Assembly: GCA_047967505.1 (NCBI GenBank)
Contig: CM106538.1
Source: Dipteris shenzhenensis
Lineage: Eukaryota; Polypodiophyta; Polypodiopsida; Gleicheniales
Length of the DNA: 64,000 bases
Direction: 5' to 3' (one strand)
The notes under the pieces are model-generated. The model worked only from the letters and a program-made list of their open reading frames with translations, was not told the DNA's origin and did not search any database. The position numbers and the translations under genes are program-made. This document shows positions 1-11,511 of the stretch, piece after piece. Numbering within the stretch: position 1 is the stretch's first letter; the number at the start of each line of letters is the position of its first letter.

Positions 1-709
1 TAAGAGAGAGTGAAATAAGTAGAGAATGAATGGAAGAGAAGAGGGATGAACAAAACGTGGGTAGAAGTTTCTTTGAGAGATTTTTGAATGTGGAAGAAAA
101 ATATGAGCAAAGAGGAGAGAGAATGGCTAATCAAGAGTGGAATGAAGATATTTTGATACCAGTTGCTAGAAAGTGGCGAGAATTAATGTTTGAAACGTTT
201 TGGAAGAGAGAGAATAGGGAGAGAGCAAGTTAGGAAGTCAAAGTTTGGGCCAAATGGTTGAACCAAATGGAAAACGTGAGCATAACTCTAGCTAGGGGAT
301 AGTGTTCCATGGGAGGAAAACAAGGAGGCCTGACATGGTCAGGGCAAGCCTACCAAAGATAATTTTTTATTGTGAAGCATCGATGACGTTTTTTGGGGTA
401 TTTTGAAAAAAAACTGAAAGTTCCCCTAGATTTGGGGAGCTTAATCATATTCCCTTATCGAAGCCTCTAATATTTTATTAATTCTCCAAAGGGCCCCTGT
501 TTTAGTCCAAAATTTTTGTAAGGGGATAAAAAATGACAATTTTTACTTTTCTACTCAAAACACTCCTTTTCCACTCAAACTGCTCCTAATTTCCACTAGC
601 AACACCTCTAGTTATGCTAGAAAGCATTATGCAATGGGTAGTAAAAGAGAGGAGGTAAATGCTATGCAAAAGCATATCCTACCTCCCTGACAATGGTGCC
701 AAAGATGTG
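1..709. other. No supported gene; window start
   Basis: A 67-codon open frame at 30-233 (+) is rich in Glu, Arg and Lys and resembles no family I know. It lies in purine-rich sequence and could be chance or the end of a transposon gene. The rest is AT-rich with short A and T runs, and I see no motif in it. Confidence 0.4.
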
Positions 710-1554
710 TCATCTGGTGGTGACTCCATATGTCGTGGGGATCTTTAAGGGATGCTGACGGAGGCTGACAGGTCTATGGTCTAATAAAGTGAGAGAGGAA
801 AAGATTCTTTGCTTGACTCCCAAGGCTTGACCTACTAGAAGAGATTGAGCAACATAAATTCTGTCTAGTCTTGCCTCTGTTCTTAGCTCCCCTATCTGTC
901 TGTTGTACCAAGCATAAAAGCCAGCTGAACCTATGTCCACAACTTGTAAGTTTTCCTTGATTTCTTCCTAGATTTGAAGCTCAGGGCCTCTAAGCATAGA
1001 CCCTTTCTCTAACCACCTATCCCTTAGTATCACACAATCACTGCCCAAGTTCATCATTGCATCCCAAGTGGCTCTTGTATCCATTGTTCTAGTTGGGCAT
1101 AGACTGAGACCATAATAAAAGATATTCTTTTTAGCTTGCATTCTAGAGAAATCCATCTGTGATTTACATCTTGTTGAAAATTGGAAACACAGTCTTTGTA
1201 GTGAGATAGGACTCCTAGTGCAATCCCCCTTCTACCCTCTTCATGAGCAGTATAAAACTAGATTGTTCTGCTGTCAATACTTTTGAGTCTATTCAGCAAT
1301 ACATCATTTATTACCTTAACTTCTTGCAAAGCAAGAAAATTTGGGGAGAGAGAATTTCATCTCAACCAGTTGGCTAATTCTTGACTCGTCGTCCATGGGT
1401 TAGTCAATCCACACACATTTAATGTCAGGAATAAGTAAGGGCTACTTACCATTCTTACTTTTCCCCTTTTTTGCCTTGGGGGTAGGGCTTTTGGGAGGGG
1501 AACTCTGTCCTTTGACCTAATAGATTGTTGGAGGATAATAAGGCACTTCGTCAC
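710..1554 (-). pseudogene. LINE-type endonuclease domain remnant
   Basis: Three short minus-strand frames, in the right order, carry pieces of an endonuclease/exonuclease/phosphatase domain as found at the start of LINE ORF2. Around 1360-1430 there is an N-terminal LNVCGL-like strand. Around 1262-1342 the frame reads FLALQEVK, which contains the metal-binding Glu. At 710-940 the frame reads LDRIY and then LDHRPVSL, matching the domain's C-terminal (S)DH motif. The frames do not join and stops separate them, so it is dead. No reverse transcriptase follows on the minus strand below 710. LINE ORF2 proteins use this domain to nick the target before reverse transcription. The family call is good; the clade is unknown. 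Confidence 0.65.
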
Positions 1555-2029
1555 TTAGTCCTAAATAATAGTACTTTGGAATAGTAGTTGCCTTAGGCAG
1601 CATAGTGAAGTAGTTATATAGTTATACACGCATGTAACTACTGTATGGATGACCTGGGATATCTATAGTCGCATACCTATCGGAATGATATCAAACTTGT
1701 AGTATTTCTATACTTTGTCCAGTTTCATATAGATGTAATACTTAGATATGATACTAATGAATGAAAGAAGACACTTTTTGCATTGTATACTATGTTTCTT
1801 CAATGTAATGGATTGATGTTACATTCTGACTTTGATTCTACATATATCTACCTTGGAGTAGAGTTTGTTTGAGTTTAGATGTATAAGTGCTTGGGGTAAA
1901 ACTACCTTAAACACATTTGGCAATCCTATAGTTGGTTCAAATTCAGGAAACCTTGCACTAGGAGGAGCACATGGCATATGATTTTGATTGGCAAAAATTG
2001 TTTGCACAATGGTTTAGATCGAAGGCCAG
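1555..2029. other. Non-coding or decayed sequence between LINE and gypsy remnants
   Basis: AT-rich sequence with stops in all frames. A 62-codon minus-strand frame at 1819-2007 has no recognisable motif. It could be decayed coding from either neighbouring element. Confidence 0.3.
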
Positions 2030-2466
2030 GTGACAACAGGATAAAGTGAAGTACCGCATAACCTTAATAGAGGTACCTTCTATGGATTGAATTTCAGAAT
2101 CACATACTTGAAGGCATACCTGGCCAAGATGCTTTAATGTCTCCCAAGAGATGAGGTTGTAGCCTGCTTGCCCATCTACCCTAGCCTATATTCACCATGT
2201 TGCACCTGCTGATGTCAGCTCTACCCAAAGTTGAGATGGAGTCATATCTATCTCGTTAGGATCAAGGAAATTGTCAATTCCTAATTCAAGTGTAAAAAGG
2301 TGTAATGGAGCTAAGTTGTCCATCATCAAGGTACATCATCTAAGTGCCCTCAGTAGTTGGTGGATCTATTGTTGCCAATGTATGCATCCAATCATGTGCA
2401 TCTTCTAGTCTTGATAAAGGGGCACACCATGGTTCATCAAGACTCTTCTCATTATCCTCTATATTT

Positions 2467-3558
2467 TTAAACTAGCTTTACTAGCACAAACCCATCGGTG
2501 GTATCCAATTCAGTTGCAAATATATTTGTAGACATAGGGTGAGCCTTCCATGTTCGAAGATCAACCCTCATGACTTGCTGATCTTTCCTTAGATAAATGT
2601 TGTTGGAGTGCCCATCATGGATCAATCCTGCCATACACAAGAAAGGTCTTCCTAGAATAGCCTCATACCCAGGTTTGTTTTGGAAATCTATTACAATGAG
2701 GCACACCCAATATGTGTTATCATAGGTTTTGATTTTAATGTTCTTGAGTACTCCTATGGGATGAGCTATGCCTCCATCAGCTAATATAACTACCAAGGGA
2801 GTATTCTCTCAGTTGGGACTTCCCCACTTTTCCCAACATTGTTTTGCGATGATGCTAGCACCTACTCCTCCATCTAAGATTATCACGGAAGGAGATGGGT
2901 ATCACTGCATTCAAGTCATCATTCGCAAAATATTGGCCCAATGTTTTGATTAGCACCCTTGGAAGGTCTTGAGCATGATTGGGAGATTCAACATTATCAG
3001 GATTGTTTGCCCATTCATCCAATTCGAGAGGTCTCTCCATAGAGTAGGATTACCCCATAATAGTGTCGTGATGGGCATCTTGATCGTAGTGGACAGGAAT
3101 GCGGCTAATCCTGCAATGTCTTGAGGACTAGTTATAGGTAGGATCGTCTTCAAACATCTGTTGCATTAGGATGAATCCCTCTGTTGAAGGGCATGACACA
3201 CCTTCTTCCTCTACCCTTTCAAGTATTTTCAAGGCTTTTGAGCCTCGAGCATTTATCTCATGTCTAGGATGAATTGTATACGTACTCTTGCTTGCCTTGA
3301 GACTTTGCTGACATTCCTCTTGGCACTTATGTACCAATTTATGCACCTCGGGAGACCTTGTTTCGCCACCCATGGGTTGGGATATTCACCGTGACCCCTA
3401 GGTGTTGTATCTTGGGCATGGGTTGAAGCGATTATCAGTGCCTCAGTTGCTTCATTTGAGAGAGTACCATCAGAGGAAGATGATGTTGGTAGGGAGGTTG
3501 TATCTTCATCGGACCCATCTTGGATGATGACCTTGTTTTTTCCCTTCCCAATCTTCAT
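2467..3558 (-). pseudogene. gag-pol linker and retropepsin-like protease
   Basis: Four overlapping short frames (3253-3558, 3128-3373, 2855-3040, 2467-2796) cover a charged linker and then a protease. Around 2820-2880 the minus strand reads LDGGVGASI. This corresponds to the catalytic D-[ST]-G loop of plant gypsy proteases, often seen as DGGSGVN. About 70 residues on, YEAILGRPFL matches the conserved C-terminal ILGRPWL-type motif. The protease would mature the element polyprotein. At least three frame changes separate the pieces. Confidence 0.6.
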
Positions 3559-3650
3559 TACACCCTTGGTGCTTACTCGTGCTGGTTCAGTTGCATCTCT
3601 AGGCTGTGACGTGCTAGCTTTATCCCTTTTGGCTTGTTTTGCAAAGCTCT

Positions 3651-4744
3651 TTAATTAAGGGCTTTAGCTTGCAACCTCGTGATTACATTCAAGGATACTG
3701 ATGACACTTGGCCTCCCTCAATGATTAGCAAGTTAAGGCTTGTGGACTTAGATGGCCTTCTCATTGAGCAATCCTTAAAAAGATGGTCCACACCACACCC
3801 AATGCATAATGGCAGTGGTGTATTAGATGCTGGTGCACATGTGATTGGATGCTTAGATTGCCCCTTATATGGACATTCATTGGGTGGGTGTGGCCCTTGA
3901 CACATATGCCATTGAATGAGTGGTTCCTTTGTGAAGTTCTTCCTATCTCCCATTTTTTTAGTAATCGGTGCCATCTGGTATACTAGAATGTGTGGGTCAC
4001 CTTGTATAATGTAGTGACTTAGAATGCTAGACCGATTTGCATTGTCACCATTTTGGGGATAGTTGTATCCATTGAATGTAGGTCTGGGGTCTCCCCAATC
4101 ACTAGGTAGCTCTTCCACCAATACTTGATTCAAGGGAGTAATTCGTGGAGGTGGTGGTTGAGGTCCCAGTACTAGTGGGGGTAATGGAATATTTTGAGGT
4201 CTAAATTGCCCTTGATTGGCTGATGTGGCTCCTTGTACTACCAATTGTGCCTGACTAGATGGATTGGCCAGTGCAGGAAATGGTAGATGTGGCCTTTGTT
4301 GATACATAGGTTGAGGAATCACCCTAGGATAATGACATTGAGATGTGTCATCATTTCCACAATGAAAACAATGGGCATAGTAGAGTGTTGGCCTGGCTCT
4401 AAGATGAGGGCATTCCTGAGTGGGATGATTTCCAGTGCACACCCCACACCATATGATATCTCTTTGTGGAAAGAGATGGGGGTTTCTAGGAGATCCTTTG
4501 GTGCTTCTATATTCCATTGTTGGCTCAACTTGTTTAATAGATCTGTGGCCAACTCTTCCATGTTGAGCACTTTGGGCATAATGCTTGCATCACTAGTTGT
4601 TTCTGAGTTTGAAGCCTGTGTTAGTTGGGACATATCTGAGGAAGCTAAGGATTTATCCTTTTGGGGCATCTCCCTCATGTTATCTCCTAGGCGTATCACT
4701 GTCTTGCTGCATAGCTCGAATGATGTGAGATTCATAGCAAACAA
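3651..4744 (-). pseudogene. gag zinc-knuckle region
   Basis: The 288-codon frame 3651-4517 overlaps 4319-4744 in another frame. It contains several Cys/His clusters. WCGVCTGNHPTQEC and LCIGCGVDHLFKDC both have CX2CX3HX4C spacing, one residue shorter than the usual CX2CX4HX4C knuckle. A third cluster reads WHMCQGPHPPNEC and seems to have lost its first Cys. The spacer is Pro-rich. Such knuckles bind element RNA. The frame change near 4450 breaks the gene between the capsid and knuckle parts. Confidence 0.6.
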
Positions 4745-4828
4745 ATGATCATGCAGCTTAGCATCTCATAGCCCTATGAGGAAGTGTGGTAGAAGCTGGA
4801 CATCACTCATCTTCTCATGGGGTTCACA

Positions 4829-6130
4829 TCACGATTTTAGATGTTTAATCCAAGTGATGTATTCTCTTAAGGACTCACTGTCCTTTTGCTTCACCTCATA
4901 AAGTTGGTTAAGCGGGCTCCACTTGGGACCACTGGGGGCAAACCCCACAATGAAAGATTTATGCAATGTATCCAAATTTATTTTCTCCTCAGGGTTTAAG
5001 GCTCTAAACCATTGTTCAGCCTTGCGATCAAGGCTCAAGCTAAAAGCATTGACCTTGTGTAGATCCCCAATATCACCAAAGGTCTCACAGATTTGTTCAA
5101 ACCTCTCAACATGAGAGACTAGGTTTCCTTCTCCTACAAACTTGGTGACTAGCTTAGAGATTGTAATAGGCTTGCTCCGTGAAGGGTTGGTATCCCATCG
5201 TGGAAACATTGGTGGTAGAGTGGTGGCCCCCTTCCTAGTGCTTGCACTAGGATTCTCATAGCTTCGTCTGTAAGGATTGTTTTGTGATATAGGAGGAGGT
5301 TGTGGAATGGTGGGCAATGTCTCATACATTGGTGGTCCTAATGAAGGGTTCCATGGATTTAATAACATGAGGTTGGGATGGAAGGATCTAGGCCCTCTAG
5401 GCATGAGCATTGTGACTTGGATCAGGTTACAGGTTAGATTGGGGCTCCTCTAGGGAGTGGTATGTTCCGTGCAGGCATAGGCCTATAAGGGGCACTTGTT
5501 GGGTAGGGAATATCTCCCATGTTTTGTTGCCAAGGAGGCATCATAGGGGATTTTGAGGTGGAGGGTCTTAACTATTGACCTTCAGGGTTACTCCTCTGCC
5601 CTCTTTCCTCTAGCATTTGGGACACTTGAGAGAATGTGGGTCCAAATCCCTCCCCATAGCATTGTCTATCATCAAAGAATTGGTATGACGGGGGTTGATT
5701 GCCATTAGGTATTGTGGGACTTGGCTCCCTGAGTATGGCTTTTGAGATCGGTGGTTGGGCTGGCATTTGAGCCTCTGACATTGCCCTAGTCTGTCCAGCA
5801 AATGGGTTTAGCCACTCTACTGGCTCTGTCAATCCAAACCTTCCCATGATATTGGAAAAGGTTTCCCTTAATGTAGTTACTGCTACTATAGATGGGGTAG
5901 GAGAGTGGAGATCAGTGGGAATGGAGTTTAGAGCCCCTGAGGCTCTACCAAAGAGGGTTCACCCATGTCTCTATCTTGACTCATGGACTCTCCCAATCTG
6001 GATAATTTAGGTGGTGGTGGTTCTTGCAATGAGTGAGAACCGACTTTTGAGCTTACTGACCCTGAGGATGCCAAGGTAGGTGTGGAGGTCGACAAGATGA
6101 TATTTGAGGCACTGTCTTTAGGCTTAGGGT
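4829..6130 (-). pseudogene. gag N-terminal and Retrotrans_gag domain
   Basis: The best-preserved frame (4829-5410) contains the capsid-like Retrotrans_gag domain. Its hallmarks are LVTKFVGEGNLVSHVERFEQ, then KAEQWFRALNP, then FAPSGPKWSPLNQLYEVKQ and SLREYITWIKHL. Upstream, a separate frame (5572-5847) and further open reading to about 6130 are rich in Pro, Ser and Gln, as gag N-termini often are. Frame changes lie between 5410 and 5572 and between 5847 and 5900. In life this protein would form the particle that packages element RNA. It is non-functional here. Confidence 0.65.
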
Positions 6131-6329
6131 GAGCTTATCGAACTCTTCTTGATCTCAAGTGCATGTGTTAGTATGTGTAGTTGATGCCTTAATTCTAGGT
6201 TGGGTCTGTCTCGACGCGGGGTGGCCATGGGGATAGGGCTATCCCTACGGCCATGGGGATAGGGCTATGGGTGGCCCCAAATGCAATTTTATTTTAGGAT
6301 GCAAATTCATGTTGAATGCTTGTTGTGTA

Positions 6330-6723
6330 TCTTGATCTAGTAATAAGAAAGCCACTGTGGCATTATTTACAACAGAGGCTACATATTTATCTCTTGCATA
6401 GTGTGGATGTGAAGCAATATGGCTTTAGAGGCTATTGGAGGATCTTGGTGTAGTCTAAGCTAGTGCTACCATGATCTTTTATGATAAGAAGCATGAAATT
6501 GCATTAGCAACAAATCCAAAATACCATGAGCAGTCAAAGTACATTGATATTTTCTAGCATTTTATAAAACATCAGATGGAGGAATGAACTGTCCAACCAA
6601 TTCACTTTATTATTCAAGGACTATGCAACAAATTTGTTCACAAAATCCTTGCCTCATGAGAAGTTTGGGAATTCAATCTTTCCTATCTCTTTGTGATATA
6701 AAGACCATCCAATGATGGGGGAG
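6330..6723 (+). pseudogene. Ty1/copia RNase H C-terminal remnant
   Basis: No long frame survives, but read with stops the plus strand gives KKATVALFTTEATYLSLA near 6345-6400, NPKYHEQSKYIDI near 6508-6550 and FTKSLPHEKF near 6632-6665. These match the VALSTTEAEY, NPVFHKRSKHIDI and FTKPL motifs of copia RNase H, in order and at normal spacing. A purine run at 6714-6723 follows, as expected for a polypurine tract, and then the LTR. It is unrelated to the Copia1-5 copies in detail. Only this end of the element is present. Confidence 0.7.
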
Positions 6724-7030
6724 TGTTGAATTAAATGGGTTATTGGATTGATCATCATCCATGTACATATGGTGCCACATATGTTCATATGTCGTATGTA
6801 TGGATAGATCGATAGTCCTGAGGATAGATGAATAGAGGGGATCGTAAGTGCCTAGATGTGTAAAGTCCTTATGGACTTAGGATTAAGTATATATTATATC
6901 ACCTTCATCTTTTTGGCTATGCAAGATTGTACATGTTATACAACCAACCATGTGTGTGTTCTCTCTTGTGCTCTATTTGTTGTGTGCTTAGAGTGTTGCA
7001 TTGTGTGTCCTCATGTAGAGCTATGTGCTC
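6724..7030 (+). repeat. Candidate copia LTR
   Basis: It starts TGTTGAATTAAATGGG immediately after the polypurine tract at 6714-6723. An AT-rich TATA-like stretch lies at 6889-6901. The right border is not seen. No second copy occurs in the window, so LTR identity rests on position and the TG start. CACTA coding begins about 130 bp further on. Confidence 0.45.
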
Positions 7031-7160
7031 TTCCACACTATAGAAGCCTTGGAGTCAAATCAACTCAAGGCATGGAAAGATCTCATTGGCATGCATGGTG
7101 TGCATATCATTGAGACACTTTACACAAAGGTGGTAGGACTAAAAGTGCACCACATGGAGG

Positions 7161-7409
7161 ATGCATGAAGCTTGGCCACAAGAGAGGCCAAATGGGTGTG
7201 TCTTTTTACCTCATGCACCATGGAGGTTATCAAAGCTAGAGTTCCTGGCAGTGAAGCAAGCTATCACTACAATTCGTACTCCCACTGGATGCATGAGGTG
7301 TTTTAAGGGGGCCTTCACAAAGAGCAAGAAAAGAGATGTAGAGCAATTATATGGTTTGAAATCTCATGATTGGCACAAGATGCTCCAAGTAAGTATTTTA
7401 TATGCATAA
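7161..7409 (+). pseudogene. TNP2-type transposase, C-terminal exon
   Basis: The frame reads FLPHAPWRLSKLEF and later YGLKSHDWHKMLQ. In intact plant CACTA transposases these correspond to the (L)PHAPW.LS and GLKTHDCHILLQ motifs at the end of the TNP2 domain. The exon probably ends at 7388, where GTAAGT begins right after the MLQ codons, so the last 20 bases of the open frame are intronic. Upstream coding has decayed. Confidence 0.7.
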
Positions 7410-7476
7410 TATCTTTTTCCTTCCAAATTTGTGAGTGAATTAGAAGCAACTAATCAACCACTCCTCGTGTGTTCAG
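7389..7476 (+). other. Relic intron 1 of CACTA transposase gene
   Basis: Donor GTAAGT at 7389 and acceptor TTCAG ending at 7476 bracket 88 bp. Removing it joins the MLQ end of the TNP2 part to LPTSISHIASKDMKDC, the expected start of DUF4218. Confidence 0.55.
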
Positions 7477-7980
7477 TTCATACTACCTACTAGCATTTCT
7501 CATATTGCATCGAAGGACATGAAGGATTGTATTTACAAGATGGGCGAGCTTGTGAGGTACTTTATAGGATACAAAATGTTAAGCATATCAATGCTCCATG
7601 CAAGGTTTTCATATTGCTAATATGGTGTACTTTTTCCTTTCTAGGTATGTGAGCTCAATGGAAATAGATCCCACCATGCTTAAAAATGCTCGAGTTATGT
7701 CAATGGAGGTGATTTGTTTAGTGGAGGAGACCTTTCCACGTTCTATTCTCACAAGCCAACTACATCTCATAGTGCATTTGGTGGATGAGATTGCTATATG
7801 CGGCACTGTACATGCACGATGGTTGTTCTTCCTCGAGCGCTTCATGAAGACCTTGAAGGGTTTCGTGAGACAAAATTGAAGGCCAAAAGGTAGCATGGCC
7901 GAGGGTTGGTTGGTACAAGAGTCACTTGTATATATTTCTGAGTTTCTTGTTGATGTGGATAGCTCTCTCCCACGACTATG
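7477..7980 (+). pseudogene. DUF4218 region of CACTA transposase
   Basis: Exon sequence 7477-7556 reads ISHIASKDMKDCIYKMGELVR. After an 88-bp relic intron (7557-7644, GTAC to CTAG) it continues YVSSMEIDPTMLKN, VICLVEETFP, HLIVHLVDEI and RWLFFLERFMKTLKGFVR. These match the DUF4218 hallmarks (PP.FFD..VHL..HL..E, R.MYP.ER....LK..VRN). A TGA follows the last motif at about 7877. Reading resumes in the same sense with RPKGSMAEGW.V.E, also typical of DUF4218. The function of DUF4218 in transposition is unknown. Confidence 0.7.
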
Positions 7981-8429
7981 CAGAGATGATGAAGACCTAA
8001 GGATGACCTCTATTATGCCTCAAGGGAAAGGATAGAGCAAAGTAATAGACATGGAGTTGCTTAATAATATCAATCTTTATTGCATGCTTAATAGTGATGT
8101 GATGAAAAGATGGGTGACAAGATACGAGGATGCAAAGGCAAGAAGATAAAGAGAAAGGGCCCTCTTTCGTGCACAACATGGATTTCGTGTGCCATACCCT
8201 TAGCATCTAAGATCACTTCCAAGGGATATTCATGTGGATTGGCTACTTGACGAAATGGAGAGAGCAGAGAGAGACGAGGGGATGCATATCAATGGAAGAA
8301 TGGGAGTATGCTAGGGGATGCATGAGCAAGGTCGGTATATAGAATGTTATGCATAAGTTAGGAGATTTCAACAATTTATATTGCTTATTTAATTGATTTT
8401 GTCTTGGTGTAGTGTACTATGTTCAATGC

Positions 8430-8920
8430 TAAATGATGTGAGGGCCAGCATTTTCAGACACAATGGATTGATGATAAGAGAAACACACAAGATTGCGGCG
8501 TCATTGCTAGCTTTGAGGGAGCCAATGGAGCCATGGATGATTATTGTGGCATAATCCAAGATATTATTAAGCTTGACTTTCGACACTTCTTTATGTATGT
8601 TTTGGATGTTAAGTGGTTTAAGGATGTGGAAAGAGACCCTAATGCAAGAATCAAATGCCATACAAGTGGCTTTGTAACTATTGACTACACAAAGTTTTGG
8701 CAAAGTAAGAAGGACACACTAGTACTATCGCAACAATGTGAATAGGTATTGTACACACATATAAAAATACTCACTTTCAAATATTTGATACCTTCGATAC
8801 AAGGAAAATAACATGATTGCATTTGTGTTTGAATTAGGTTGTCTATCAACCAATGGTTGGATAATAATAGGTGGTGGCATGTCATACCTATTATGCCATG
8901 TTCCAAAGTGATGTATAGTA
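8430..8920 (+). pseudogene. DUF4216 region of CACTA transposase
   Basis: Frame 8533-8745 reads YCGIIQDIIKLDF, VLDVKWFKDVERD, then FVTIDYTKFWQSKKDTLVLSQQCE. This fits DUF4216 (YYG.L..I.EL.Y, .VLF.CEW.D, ..LASQ..QV.Y). After a relic intron at 8746-8837 (AG|GTATT to TTAG|GTT) the expected VVYQPM follows at 8838. The codon just before the donor is TAG where CAG would restore the family's QV.Y. From about 8890 to 9420 an acidic frame (8839-9423) runs on with no domain I know. Confidence 0.65.
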
Positions 8921-9418
8921 TATTTACTAATATGGAGCATATGGAAGATGATCATGGCCATGGAGGTGATAATGAACATGATACGAGAGAGGAGGATGAT
9001 CATGAGATAGGAGATACAGATATTGAGGCCATTACCCACTGTGAGGATGAGCCTACCATTGGTGATGCTGATTTTGATGAGCACATGAGTAGCACAAGTA
9101 GTAGTGGGCTAAATGTATTTGTAGATCTCAACATTGGTTTGGATTTTGAAGTAGATAGTTTGGCAAGGGTTGATCTCATTGAGAATGAGATCGAACCGTA
9201 TCCCATCATTGATATTGGCAAAACTATTTTACATATTATCTCATTCTCCTCACCTCACTTAATTTTTGTATATGTGGGTTTGCCAAAAAGCATTGATATT
9301 TTTATAAAAAATATGTGCTTTGGTATTCATGGGCAATGTTTGGAAAGTAGTGATGTACATTTATCAGCTGTTCCAAAATATCACTTTCTGTATTCTCTGT
9401 TCTACGTTTATAAAGGTG

Positions 9419-9595
9419 TCTAAATCCGTGTCTAAATCATAGTGTAGATGCACATATAGACACGCTATTAGACGCGCTTATAGACGTGCCCATATTTTTA
9501 CTATTCTAGCTATGCCTATGGACGCACCCGCTATTTTATGCATCTATCAAGCGCGTCTATAGTTGCTTTGTCTTGTTGTGTAACTTATAGTAGTG
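9419..9595 (+). repeat. CACTA subterminal repeats and 3' terminus
   Basis: At least five degenerate copies of a TAGACGCG(C/T)TTATAGACG-like unit occur between 9440 and 9562 in both orientations, for example TATAGACACGC, TTAGACGCGC, TATAGACGTGC and GCGCGTCTATAG. Clustered subterminal units that bind the transposase are a hallmark of CACTA elements. The end is CTTGTTGTG (9572-9580) or TAGTG (9591-9595). Confidence 0.6.
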
Positions 9596-11241
9596 TAGAA
9601 TGAGGGTACCAAATCCATATTTTGTGCCACAAAAAGAACTTTACATCCCACATCTTGGGTGCCCAACGATCTCACCTATGCAAAATTTTTGGGCATTTTT
9701 TATCGATTCCCAATGAAGACAATGACTCAAACTCTGGGTTTTCTACCTTGGGAACCGATGCTTATGTTGAGAGTTTCATACCAATGGATTCACCAACGCC
9801 ACTTAAAAATTTCTTTCTTTAGAAAGTCTGTTAATATGATTCGAAGAATACCTTGTAGTTTTCATTAATGTCCTTCATGAATCTCTTCAAGAAAGTATTC
9901 ATTATATCATCCCAACTCTAGAAATGCTTGCCTTGGTATTGGTTGAATAAGACATTTGGCTCTATTAATGAGGTAGCCAAGGAATAACCATACTTTGATA
10001 GGTTAAAGATACCAGAATCTTGATATTCATAGTTCACCATATCCTTTAGACATTAATTAATCTTACAAGGGCTTAGATTTTAACCTTGTCTATCCATGAT
10101 CATTAAGAAAGTGCTAAAATAGGGAAGCACTTGCTGAAGCACAAAGTTTGTCTATCATCCCACTACAAGTTGTTGATCTATCTTGATATAGTGATCAATA
10201 CACATCCTTTTCAATATAATATACAAATATTTCTAACCCTATTTTCCATAGTATATAGATGATTACACTTTGATTGAGGTAAAGGACTTCCTTTTCTAGA
10301 GACTTAATATAGTATGGTCATATTTCCATGGTCAGATTCTAAATTAAAATGAATGTGAGTCTTTAGATATAATGATATTCCATCACAATAATTCATTCCA
10401 TCGTAACTCAAAAATGAATGATAATGTACACAATTGCCTTTTGTTGTCACCTACCCCGAAAAAAAAAGTTAAAGGTAAGAAGCATTTGCAATATTTATAG
10501 TGCCTCTTAAATTTATGCTCCCCATTAAGTCAAAATGCTTTGAGTAGTTGAAACAAAAGTGAAGATCCAATAGTTTTATGCCCTTGGAAAAGAAATTAAA
10601 GAGCCCACAAAGGTAAAAATTTAAATGTTTTTGTAATATCTGATAAGTCAAACACTTTTAATATTCAAAAGTTTACATAAAATAAAAAATTCTTTATTGT
10701 TAAGAAACAGAAGTCATAGTATTTCCAAATCAACATCTCCTAAATCAGAGTCATTGGTCTTCCTCTCAAAGCATTAATTTTCACCAAAGGCAAAGTCGGG
10801 GATTTTTAGAATCTTCAAAATGCTCCCTAAATTATTTACCATCTTCAAAGTCAACTTAAAAAGCATTCATGACTTGAGATACATAATGTTAATGATGTGA
10901 TGCTTTGTTATGCCTAAAGAGTAAAGATATTCACTTATTGTCATTGCTACAAGGGCCATGATGTGGATGGCATTTCTCGATATTTAAATGTTGAAAATTT
11001 GAACTAGGAAATGCATCTAATATTGTTGGTCCATGATGTGGATCGCATCTCTAGAGGTTGGAACTTAGTAAATCACTTATATGGAAATGCCTACTATGTA
11101 ATATATTCTCCCTAACTTGGAAGAGATTAATTTTTTCGTGTGAAAGTGGTTTCATTCTGACCGCTTCACATGGCGACAAAGTGGCAAGCAACAAAAGCAT
11201 GTTTTTCGTGTTGTAGGAGATGCTTGGGGAAGTACATCATG
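9596..11241. other. No supported gene; possible gag-like relic
   Basis: On the minus strand 9870-10060 reads coherently with one stop (YGYSLATSLIEPNVLFNQYQ, then SWDDIMNTFLKRFMKDINE), recalling retroelement gag in tone only. The rest is AT-rich with stops in every frame. I see no RNA gene. Confidence 0.3.
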
Positions 11242-11268
11242 CTCTCTCTCTCTCTCTCTCTCTCTCTC
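11242..11268 (+). repeat. (CT)n microsatellite
   Basis: Uninterrupted CT dinucleotides, about 13 units. Confidence 0.95.
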
Positions 11269-11283
11269 AACAAAAGCATGTTT

Positions 11284-11511
11284 TAAGTTGCTGCTCCATC
11301 ATATTAAAAGTTGGGCATTATGCACTCCAAATGACTCACTTTGCATCCTTGATAAGTGGATTATCTTTGTTCTGTAATTCGGACATCAAAAGTTTGTGTT
11401 AAGTTGCTCCATCATATTAAAAGTTGGGCATCATGCACTCCAAACGACTCACTTTGCATCCTTGATAAGTGGATTATCTTTGTTCTATAATTGGGACATC
11501 AAAAGTTTATT
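11284..11511 (+). repeat. Two-copy tandem duplication, about 114 bp
   Basis: Copy 1 (11284-11399) and copy 2 (11400-11511) both start TAAGTTGCT. They differ at a handful of sites plus one 3-bp indel. They are non-coding and near a microsatellite, so slippage is the likely origin. Confidence 0.85.

Larger units (their letters stand above)
2030..6200 (-). mobile_element. Decayed Ty3/gypsy-type element, gag to protease only
   Basis: The minus strand reads, in order, a proline-rich gag N-terminus, a Retrotrans_gag domain, a series of zinc knuckles, a linker and a retropepsin-like aspartic protease. No reverse transcriptase, RNase H or integrase follows, and I found no LTRs. Below the protease, coding-like but broken reading continues to about 2030, for example LDEPWCAPLSRLEDAHDWM near 2440-2380. 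A second copy of this gag type is split by Copia3 at 46.5-47.5 and 58.8-60.0 kb. Confidence 0.7.
7100..9595 (+). mobile_element. CACTA (En/Spm) transposon, 5'-truncated
   Basis: This holds the C-terminal half of a TNP2-type transposase gene followed by DUF4218 and DUF4216 parts, then a 3' subterminal repeat region. The N-terminal transposase catalytic region and the 5' terminus are absent. The remaining exon order is that of plant CACTA elements. The terminus is either 9580 (ends CTTGTTGTG) or 9595 (ends TAGTG). Confidence 0.7.

Noticed and set aside
6200-6275. Short GGCCATGGGGATAGGGCTAT direct repeat
   Set aside because: A two-copy 20-bp slippage repeat with no sign of function.
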